This document shows positions 1 through 4,832 of a DNA stretch of 7,128 bases, piece after piece. The translations under genes were made by a program, and so were the position numbers. The DNA lies in contig JASHWO010000147.1 of assembly GCA_030044045.1 (NCBI GenBank), forward strand, positions 1 through 7,128. The letters run 5' to 3'. The notes under the pieces are model-generated. The model was given only the letters and a program-made list of their open reading frames with translations, did not search any database and was not told the DNA's origin. Origin of the DNA: Acidimicrobiales bacterium. Its GTDB lineage: Bacteria; Actinomycetota; Acidimicrobiia; Acidimicrobiales; RAAP-2. Each line of letters begins with the position of its first letter. Within the stretch, counting starts at the first letter, position 1.

Positions 1-929
1 ACCGGCACCTGGTGCCGGGAGGCCTCCTCCCGGATGCGGGCGGCGAGGGCATCGGCCCCCTTGGCCACCACCCGGGGCGCCGACCCCCGGGCCGGGTCGT
101 AGAGGAGGGCCACCGACACGTGGGTCGGGTTGGTCACCACCACGTCGGCGTTCTTCACCGCCGCCATCATCCTGGACCGGGCGATCAGGTACTGCCGCCG
201 CTTCAGCCGGCTCTTCATCTGCGGGTCGCCCTCGGTCTGGCGGCGCTCGTCCTTCACCTCCTGCCGGGTCATCATGATCGAGCGGTGCAGCCGGCGCCGC
301 TGGACGGCGAAGTCGCCCAGCCCCAGGCCGAGGGCGGTCAGGGCCACCACCCGCACGAAGCGCAGGAGCGACGAGGCGGCGTAGGAGAGGACCGGCTGCA
401 GGCTCGCCGGGGTGGTCCCGCCGACGGCCATGACCAGGCCGTGCAGCGCCTCGAAGCCGATCGAGGCCAGCAGCACCAGCTTCAGGAGCTGCTTGCCTAG
501 TTCCCAGCCGGTGGTGGGCGAGAAGAGCCGCTGGATGCCGGCCTTCGGGCTCAGCCGGCTGAGCCGGGGCGCCGCCGCCTTGAGGGAGGCCGCCCGGCCC
601 ACCTGGGCCACGTTGGCCACCACCCCCAGCCCCATGAAGCAGGCGCCCACCGTGACCGCGTAGGTCAGGAAACCCTCCAGGCCGGTGCCCAGCACCGACA
701 GGGCGGCCGGCACCGTGGGGTGGCGCATCACCTGCACGGCCGAGCCGAGGGTCGACGTGACCCTCGACCGGGCCAGCGAGAACATCCAGGGCACCAGGAA
801 CGAGCCGAGGAGCACCGCCGCCCAGCCGCCCACGTCGGGCGAGCGGGCCACCTGGCCGCGCTCCCGGACCTCCCGGCGCCGCTTCGGCGTCGGCTTCTCG
901 GTGCGGCCGTCCTTGTCGCCGGCGGCCAC
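1..929 (-). CDS. flhB: FlhB, flagellar export gate/specificity switch protein (3' end outside window)
   Basis: FlhB belongs to the inner-membrane export gate of the flagellar type III apparatus and switches export from rod/hook to filament substrates. About 309 residues are visible; the C-terminal tail (roughly 40-50 residues by family length) lies beyond the left edge. The basic N-terminus has the family signature EKPTPKRRREVRERGQVARS (residues 11-30). Four hydrophobic segments lie at about 34-54, 87-110, 144-166 and 184-206. They are followed by the conserved MTRQEVKDERRQTEGDP linker (220-236) and the autocleavage motif N-P-T-H at 267-270, all intact. The start is GTG at 929, one base after the fliR stop; the Shine-Dalgarno is weak, so coupling to fliR is likely. 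Family assignment is near certain; the exact start is less so. Confidence 0.96.
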   Translation of the reverse strand, partial: MAAGDKDGRTEKPTPKRRREVRERGQVARSPDVGGWAAVLLGSFLVPWMFSLARSRVTSTLGSAVQVMRHPTVPAALSVLGTGLEGFLTYAVTVGACFMGLGVVANVAQVGRAASLKAAAPRLSRLSPKAGIQRLFSPTTGWELGKQLLKLVLLASIGFEALHGLVMAVGGTTPASLQPVLSYAASSLLRFVRVVALTALGLGLGDFAVQRRRLHRSIMMTRQEVKDERRQTEGDPQMKSRLKRRQYLIARSRMMAAVKNADVVVTNPTHVSVALLYDPARGSAPRVVAKGADALAARIREEASRHQVP

Positions 930-930
930 C

Positions 931-1698
931 TCAGGGCACCCCGAACATCCGGGCGCCGTCCCCCAGCCCCCGGGTCAGCAGGTCGGTGACGTAGCCGGGG
1001 ACCACCGAGATGGTGAGGGCCACCAGGGCCAGCACCAGGAACACCTGCAGCGGGAAGCCGAGGATCCAGACGTTCACCTGGGGCGCCGCCTTGGACAGGA
1101 GGGCCAGCACCACCTGGGCGCCGAACAGCACCACCATCACCGGCGCGGCGATCTCGATGGCCGAGGTGAAGAACACCCCGAAGTCGGTGAGCAGCACCGC
1201 GGCCACCCGGCCGCTGGCCGCCAGGGTGAAGCCCGGCCCCCGGAAGGAGTTGACGAACCCCTCCACCATCAGCAGGTACCCGTTCGTGGCCAGCAGCAGG
1301 AGCATCACCGCCTGGTTGTAGAACTGGCCCATGAGGGGGGTTTGCTCCAGGCTCAGGGGGTCGAGCGATGGCGGGATGGCCAGCCCGCCCATGAGGTCGA
1401 GCATGCTGCCGGCGGTGGTCACCGCCGAGAGGAGGAGCTGGACCACGAACCCCAGGGCCGCCCCGGTGGCCACCTGCAGCACCAGGGCGCCGATCAGGCC
1501 GGGGGTGGTCTGGGGCAGCGCCGCGTGCTCCAGTGACGGCGCCACCATCACCCCCAGGCCGACGGCGATGCCCACCGTGGCCACCGTGGGGACCACCGCC
1601 CGGTTCGAGAACGGCGACACCACCAGCAGCCAGGCCATGCCCCGGGCGGCCACCAGCAGGACCGCCACCAGCCACGGCCAGTCGATGGCGATGGTCAC
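931..1698 (-). CDS. fliR: FliR, flagellar export gate protein
   Basis: FliR forms, with FliP and FliQ, the helical export-gate complex at the centre of the MS ring. The protein is 255 residues, normal for the family, with hydrophobic stretches at about 9-29, 36-53, 68-93, 127-147, 165-200 and 212-235. Recognisable FliR segments are GSMLDLMGGLAIPPSLDP (97-114), the short loop QFYNQA (125-130) and APQVNVWILGFPLQVF (205-220) near the C-terminus. The start is GTG at 1698, preceded by a purine-rich AGGGAGGGG about 7 nt upstream that overlaps the fliQ stop; fliQ ends 15 nt before. The TGA at 933-931 is one base from the flhB start. Nothing in the protein looks damaged. Confidence 0.96.
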   Translation of the reverse strand: MTIAIDWPWLVAVLLVAARGMAWLLVVSPFSNRAVVPTVATVGIAVGLGVMVAPSLEHAALPQTTPGLIGALVLQVATGAALGFVVQLLLSAVTTAGSMLDLMGGLAIPPSLDPLSLEQTPLMGQFYNQAVMLLLLATNGYLLMVEGFVNSFRGPGFTLAASGRVAAVLLTDFGVFFTSAIEIAAPVMVVLFGAQVVLALLSKAAPQVNVWILGFPLQVFLVLALVALTISVVPGYVTDLLTRGLGDGARMFGVP

Positions 1699-1713
1699 CG
1701 CCGGCCCCTCCCT

Positions 1714-1989
1714 CTAGGCCCCGGCGATGAGCTGGGGGATCTTCCCGTAGAGCTGGTCGACGTAGGCCACCATCTGCCCGATCATCCAGTGGCCGGCCAG
1801 GGCCACGATGAGGCCGATGACCAGCAGCTTCGGGACGAAGGTGAGGGTCAGCTCCTGGATCTGGGTGACCGACTGGAAGAGGGACACCACCAGCCCCACC
1901 AGCATGGCGGCCAGCAGGATGGGGCCGGCGATCTTGGCCGCCGTGGTCATGGCCCCGGCCAGGAGGCTGAGGGCGACCTGCTCGTTCAC
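1714..1989 (-). CDS. fliQ: FliQ, small flagellar export gate protein
   Basis: FliQ is a small two-helix membrane protein that packs around FliP/FliR in the export gate. The gene encodes 91 residues, the usual size, with hydrophobic helices at about 17-38 and 52-75. Between them is the family signature QSVTQIQELTLTFVPKL (39-55). The start is GTG at 1989-1987, overlapping the fliP TGA (1988-1986) as GTGA. No Shine-Dalgarno is visible upstream, which argues for reinitiation by ribosomes finishing fliP. An open frame runs further upstream of this start inside fliP, but that part is fliP read out of frame; family length and N-terminus support the GTG. Confidence 0.95.
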   Translation of the reverse strand: MNEQVALSLLAGAMTTAAKIAGPILLAAMLVGLVVSLFQSVTQIQELTLTFVPKLLVIGLIVALAGHWMIGQMVAYVDQLYGKIPQLIAGA

Positions 1990-2669
1990 CGGAAGCTGGC
2001 GATCATCGACTGGGTGACCAGGACCCACCCGTTCACCAGGACGAAGAGCAGGATCTTGAACGGGAGCGACACCAGGGTGGGCGGGAGCATGACGATGCCC
2101 ATGGACATGAGGGTGGCCGCCACCACCAGGTCGATCACCAGGAACGGCACGAAGATCACGAAGCCGATGATGAAGGCCGTCCGCAGCTGGCTGAGCAGGA
2201 AGGCCGGCACCACGGCGGCCATCGAGGCCTGTGTGGGCTTGCTGATCTTCTCGTGGGCGGCGTTGGTGGTGAGCGAGAGCTCGTCCTGGCCGGTCTGTTT
2301 GAGCATCCACGACTTCAGCGGCACCTCGGCCCGGTCGATGGCCTCGGTGGCCGAGATGCTCCCCTTCAGGTAGGGCTGCAGGGCCACGTGGTCCATGGAC
2401 GTGAGGGTGGGGGCCATGATGAACAGGCTGATGAACAGGGCGATGCCCACCAGCACCTGGTTCGGCGGGATTGTCTGCAGGCTGAGGGCCTGCCGGGTCA
2501 GGCCCAGGATGATGACCACCCGGGTGAAGCCGGTCAGGAGGACCACGGCCGAGGGCGCCAGGGTGAGCAGGGCCAGGGCCAGGACGATGAGGACGCTCGA
2601 CGAGGGCTTGGCTAGGCCCTTGCCGAGGTTGATGGTGATCTGGCCGGCCGCCAGGAGGTCGACCCTCAC
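1986..2669 (-). CDS. fliP: FliP, flagellar export gate protein, short form without signal peptide
   Basis: FliP is the main pore-forming subunit of the export gate (with FliQ and FliR). The protein is 227 residues. Conserved pieces include LTLAPSAVVLLTGFTRVVIIL (from about 35), QTIPPNQVLVGIALF (65-79), FIMAPT (83-88), VPLKSWMLKQT (116-126), VPAFLLSQLRTAFIIGF (154-170), VPFLVIDLVVA and ALPFK-like SLPFKILLFVLVNGW (201-215). Hydrophobic segments fit the four expected helices. There is no cleavable signal peptide, unlike enterobacterial FliP but as in Bacillus. An in-frame TAG at 2681-2679 rules out an upstream start, so GTG at 2669 is the first possible start. It has no clear Shine-Dalgarno and lies 73 nt after fliO, so its translation may depend on the open frame that bridges the gap. 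Confidence 0.95.
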   Translation of the reverse strand: MRVDLLAAGQITINLGKGLAKPSSSVLIVLALALLTLAPSAVVLLTGFTRVVIILGLTRQALSLQTIPPNQVLVGIALFISLFIMAPTLTSMDHVALQPYLKGSISATEAIDRAEVPLKSWMLKQTGQDELSLTTNAAHEKISKPTQASMAAVVPAFLLSQLRTAFIIGFVIFVPFLVIDLVVAATLMSMGIVMLPPTLVSLPFKILLFVLVNGWVLVTQSMIASFR

Positions 2670-2746
2670 CGGCGGCGGCTACCGGCCGGCCGGGGACGGC
2701 GTGGGCTGCGGCGTGCGGCGTGCGGCGCCGGCCCGGAGCGGGTCAC
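2666..2746 (-). other. Possible 26-codon coupling micro-ORF between fliO and fliP
   Basis: In the fliO-fliP gap an open frame starts at GTG 2746-2744, overlapping the fliO stop as GTGA, and ends at TGA 2668-2666, overlapping the fliP GTG, again as GTGA. The 26-residue product would be very Arg/Pro rich (starts MTRSGPAPHAARR). fliP itself has no visible Shine-Dalgarno, so ribosomes leaving fliO could translate this frame and reinitiate on fliP. The peptide is unlikely to have its own function. The pattern could also be chance: in DNA this GC-rich, 26 stop-free codons are common, and a GTG start followed by A always contains an overlapping TGA. Confidence 0.3.
2707..2727. repeat. Three perfect tandem copies of TGCGGCG in the fliO-fliP gap
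   Basis: The 7-base unit TGCGGCG occurs three times without mismatch on the plus strand (CGCCGCA on the coding strand), starting at 2707, 2714 and 2721. It lies between the fliO stop and the fliP start. Seven is not a multiple of three, so a gain or loss of one copy would shift any frame read through the gap, but would not alter fliO or fliP themselves. Confidence 0.7.
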
Positions 2747-3327
2747 CGGCGGACCGTGGCCTGGCGGAGCGACTCCAGCCAGGAGCCGGCGCCGGCGCCC
2801 CCCGGCAGCCCGCCGGCCGGGCTCCAGCCGGCCCCGGCGAACCCGGCGGCCGGTACGCCCGTCGGTGACGGCTGGCGATGCGGGACCGGCCGGGCCGGGT
2901 GGCCCGGGCGGGCTGCCGGGGCTGCCGGCAGCGACCGCACGGTCACCGCGCCCCGGCGCGGCGGCGCCCCGTGGTCGGCCTCGGGCGGGTCCAGCTCGCC
3001 CAGCGGGTTCAGCCCGGCGTCGGAGATCCCCACCAGGAAGCAACGGGCCCCCGCCCGCACCACGGCGATCGACTTCCCCTTGCCCACCGGCTGGCGGCTC
3101 AGCACGGCCAGGCCCGGTGTGGACCGGCGGGCCCGGGTCCGGGCCCGCGAGCCGGCACCGGCAGCACCGCCGAAGCGGCCGGTCCGGCCCATGAGCTTGG
3201 CGAACCCCCAGATGCCGCCGACCACCACGGCCATGCCCACCACCATCTGCAGGAGCACGTGGCCGATCGACACCTGGTTCCCCAGCGAGGACCCGGTGGC
3301 GACGACCATCTCCGGCGGCAGGCCCAT
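2743..3327 (-). CDS. fliO: FliO, flagellar export apparatus assembly protein
   Basis: FliO is a single-pass membrane protein that helps FliP assemble into the export gate. The protein is 194 residues: a short N-terminus, one hydrophobic helix at about 22-45, a basic stretch (60-70) and a cytoplasmic beta domain at about 72-112 with the FliO-like pattern LSRQPVGKGKSIAVVRAG followed by CFLVGISDAGLNPLGEL. A long low-complexity Ala/Pro/Gly region (113-181) follows, then a short end SWLESLRQATVRR that looks like a conserved amphipathic tail. FliO is poorly conserved in general, so the call leans on the helix-plus-domain layout and on position between fliN and fliP. The ATG at 3327 overlaps the fliN stop (TGATG) and has GGAGGGG 8 nt upstream. 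Confidence 0.88.
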   Translation of the reverse strand: MGLPPEMVVATGSSLGNQVSIGHVLLQMVVGMAVVVGGIWGFAKLMGRTGRFGGAAGAGSRARTRARRSTPGLAVLSRQPVGKGKSIAVVRAGARCFLVGISDAGLNPLGELDPPEADHGAPPRRGAVTVRSLPAAPAARPGHPARPVPHRQPSPTGVPAAGFAGAGWSPAGGLPGGAGAGSWLESLRQATVRR

Positions 3328-3662
3328 CAGTCCCGCCCCTCCGCCGGCAGCTCCAGTCCGACCACCTCGGTGATGCGCACGCCCATCTCCGTGTCGTCCA
3401 CCACCACCACCTCGGCCCGGGCGAACAACGTGCCGTTGACCATCACGTCGGCGGCGCTGCGCACCGAGCGGTCCAGCTCGATGGTGGTGCCAGGGTGGGC
3501 GCCCAGCAGTTCGCGGAGCGACAGCCGGGCCCGGCCCAGCACCACCTCCACCTTCAGCTCCACGTCGTGGAGGGCCTCCAACGGGAGCGAGCCGGTCGCC
3601 ACCGCCGTCGTAGGCGGGACCGGCGAGGCCACGCCGGATCCTGCGGGAACCTCTTCGCTCAT
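3327..3662 (-). CDS. fliN: FliN, flagellar switch (C-ring) protein
   Basis: FliN forms the lower part of the cytoplasmic C-ring with FliM and takes part in rotation switching and in docking export cargo. The protein is 111 residues: a Pro/Ala/Thr-rich N-terminal 25 residues, then one SpoA/FliN C-terminal domain (about 29-105) with LHDVELKVEVVLGRARLSLRE, PGTTIELD, VMVNGTLFARAEVVVVDD and GVRITEV all in the right order. This is a simple FliN, not the longer FliY type with a CheC-like phosphatase domain. The ATG at 3662 overlaps the fliM stop as ATGA, with GAGGAG 5 nt upstream. A longer open frame continues upstream, but there it is fliM read out of frame. Confidence 0.95.
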   Translation of the reverse strand: MSEEVPAGSGVASPVPPTTAVATGSLPLEALHDVELKVEVVLGRARLSLRELLGAHPGTTIELDRSVRSAADVMVNGTLFARAEVVVVDDTEMGVRITEVVGLELPAEGRD

Positions 3663-4573
3663 CGCATCTCCTCGTTCCAGTCCACGACGGTGCAGGCCAG
3701 CCGCTTCCCCTGCTCGACCAGTACCCCACGCCCGACCCCCACCCCGCCCACCACCAGCTCCAGCGGGGTACGCTGGGCGTCCTTGTCGGCGTGCAGGGGG
3801 ATCACGTCGCCCGCCTGCAGGTCGAGCAGCTCGGAGGGGGTGAGCCCGATCGGCGGGTAGGCCACCTGCACCTCGACCGGCACGGCCAGCAGCCGCTCGA
3901 CGGCGTTCGACGGTCCGTGCCCGCCCCCGCCCCCCTCGGCCTGCTGCAACCGCTCGAAGGCGTCGAGCACCGGATGGAGCACGGTGAGCGGGATGCAGAG
4001 GTGGACCGTGCGCGGCGGCGACTCGCCGATGACCACCGACAGGGCCGCGAAAAGGCACATCTCGCCCGGGCGGCCGGCCTTCAGGTAGATGCTGCTGGTC
4101 AGCTTCTGGACCACGCCGACCCGCAGGTCGACGAAGGCGTCGAAGGCCGACGGGAGGGCGGCGAACATGTCGTCGACCATCGACCCCACCAGCAGCCGCT
4201 CGATGTCGGTCAGGGTCAGCCGCTCGGGCTGCGGGCCGCCACTGCCGCCGAGCTGCACGTCCACCAGGGCCAGGGCCAGGGCCACCGGCAGGTGCAGCAC
4301 CACCCGGCCGTCCAGGCCGAGCAGCGAGGCGCTGGCCAGGTACGTGGGATCCTCCACGGTGGCCGCGTACTCCTCCCACGGCGACTGCTCGAACCCGTCC
4401 ACGGTGATGCGCACCGGCTGGCGCAGGTTCACGGTCAGCGAGCCGGCCATGCGGTGCGCGGCGGCCTCCATCACCGGCTGCAGGCGGCGCAGCCGGCTGC
4501 GGTCGATCGCCTCCTGGTGGTTGAAGTCGTAGCGGCGGACCCGGGGGTCGCCGGTGGAGATGACCGGCGTCAC
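3659..4573 (-). CDS. fliM: FliM, flagellar switch protein lacking the usual CheY-binding N-terminus
   Basis: FliM is the C-ring protein that links FliG to FliN and receives the chemotaxis signal. The protein is 304 residues. It has RVRRYDFNHQEAIDRSRLRRLQ (residues 11 on), where the conserved body begins, the central CheC-like domain (about 30-212) with LVDVQLGGSGG (103-113), a Gly-rich linker EGGGGGHGPS (213-222) and a C-terminal SpoA domain (about 226-298). The N-terminal EIDALL-type peptide that binds phosphorylated CheY in well-studied FliM is not present. An in-frame TGA at 4609-4607 limits any extension, and GTG 4573 is the first start after it. That GTG lacks a Shine-Dalgarno and overlaps the stop of an upstream 17-codon ORF, so either coupling or a frameshift near the 5' end is possible. 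Confidence 0.94.
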   Translation of the reverse strand: MTPVISTGDPRVRRYDFNHQEAIDRSRLRRLQPVMEAAAHRMAGSLTVNLRQPVRITVDGFEQSPWEEYAATVEDPTYLASASLLGLDGRVVLHLPVALALALVDVQLGGSGGPQPERLTLTDIERLLVGSMVDDMFAALPSAFDAFVDLRVGVVQKLTSSIYLKAGRPGEMCLFAALSVVIGESPPRTVHLCIPLTVLHPVLDAFERLQQAEGGGGGHGPSNAVERLLAVPVEVQVAYPPIGLTPSELLDLQAGDVIPLHADKDAQRTPLELVVGGVGVGRGVLVEQGKRLACTVVDWNEEMR

Positions 4574-4623
4574 CGGGACGCCGGCCGCCGCGGGACCACC
4601 CCGCCATCATCCTCCGTGGTCAT
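4570..4623 (-). other. 17-codon leader ORF overlapping the fliM start
   Basis: ATG at 4623-4621 is preceded by GAGG with a 7-nt spacer, a better ribosome site than fliM has. The frame encodes MTTEDDGGVVPRRPASR and stops at TGA 4572-4570, overlapping the fliM GTG as GTGA. Two readings are possible. It may be a leader ORF that delivers ribosomes to fliM. Or it may be the true fliM N-terminus, separated from the rest by a one-base indel (natural or a sequencing error), since MTTEDDGG resembles a disordered N-terminal lead-in. The sequence alone does not decide. Confidence 0.45.
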
Positions 4624-4714
4624 TGCGCAACCTCGACAGGTCCACGTGCAGTTCGTCGGTCCTGGCCTGTCCCTGGCCGGTACTGCTGGGCCGCCGTCTT
4701 GGCGCGCACACTGG

Positions 4715-4742
4715 GTATCGGCACCGCCTCCCCGCGCCTTTA
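4715..4742 (-). promoter_or_regulatory. Putative sigma-28 (FliA/WhiG/SigD-type) promoter for fliM operon
   Basis: On the minus strand TAAA lies at 4742-4739 and GCCGATAC at 4722-4715, separated by 16 nt. The known consensus for this sigma family is TAAA, a 14-16 nt spacer, then GCCGATAA or GCCGATAT. The match is complete in the -35 and 7 of 8 in the -10, in a very GC-rich stretch where TAAA and GATA are rare. Transcription would begin near 4708 and give a leader of about 135 nt before fliM, or 85 nt before the 17-codon ORF. It is a prediction from sequence and spacing only. Confidence 0.6.
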
Positions 4743-4829
4743 GCCCGGCCCGCCGGGAGCCCCGACCCCCGGCTCCTCCGCTGCGTGGGGCCCCAGCCCC
4801 ACGCCGGCCGTGTCGCCCGGCCCGCCGGG
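4743..4829. repeat. 15-bp perfect direct repeat flanking the post-flgE hairpin
   Basis: GCCCGGCCCGCCGGG occurs at 4743-4757 and again at 4815-4829 on the plus strand, 72 bp apart. Each copy is also a near palindrome (CCCGGC and GCCGGG arms around GG on the coding strand). One copy lies just after the flgE stop; the other directly abuts the -35 of the putative promoter. Operator-like sites are one explanation; a small duplication is another. Confidence 0.6.
4783..4804 (-). terminator. Perfect GC hairpin downstream of flgE, possible terminator
   Basis: On the coding strand the arms GCGTGGGGC (4804-4796) and GCCCCACGC (4791-4783) pair perfectly over 9 bp around a 4-nt loop, 28 nt after the flgE stop. 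There is no U-tract, so it is not a classical intrinsic terminator. High-GC actinobacteria often show U-less hairpins at operon ends, and it could also stabilise the 3' end of the flgE mRNA. Confidence 0.5.
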
Positions 4830-4832
4830 GGG

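Larger units (their letters stand above)
4574..4832. other. Non-coding gap between flgE and fliM (likely regulatory)
   Basis: This 259-bp stretch is the largest gene-free region of the window and divides the hook genes from the switch/export genes. It contains the hairpin, the direct repeat, the promoter-like sequence and the leader ORF listed separately. I read all three minus-strand frames. Besides the 17-codon ORF there are only short open frames, one ending at 4607 (…RTDELHVDLSRLRN…) and one from GTG 4724 ending at 4620; neither resembles FliL, FlbD/SwrD or MotA/B. Confidence 0.7.

Noticed and set aside
685..1536. Plus-strand open frame of 283 codons antisense to flhB and fliR
   Set aside because: The sequence is rich in Gly, His and Gln with no recognisable motif and overlaps two clear genes.
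728..1675. Minus-strand open frame of 315 codons covering fliR and flhB
   Set aside because: It is fliR and the flhB start read out of frame; the true frames carry the family motifs.
2743..3729. fliO as a 328-residue protein from an upstream start
   Set aside because: The extra N-terminal half lies inside fliN and fliM in the wrong frame and is low complexity; the ATG at 3327 with GGAGGGG and the TGATG overlap is the better start.
2878..3843. Plus-strand open frame of 321 codons antisense to fliO, fliN and fliM
   Set aside because: It runs across three real genes and shows only low-complexity Pro/Arg/Ala-rich sequence, so it is a GC shadow.
3327..4610. fliN as a 427-residue FliM-FliN fusion or FliY-like protein
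   Set aside because: Upstream of 3662 this frame is fliM out of frame and encodes no CheC-like sequence; the real CheC-like domain is in the fliM frame.
4607..4711. Short frame ending RTDELHVDLSRLRNDHGG as remnant of a lost gene
   Set aside because: It looks slightly protein-like but has no ribosome site, its only upstream start lies before the predicted transcript start, and it matches no flagellar family I know.
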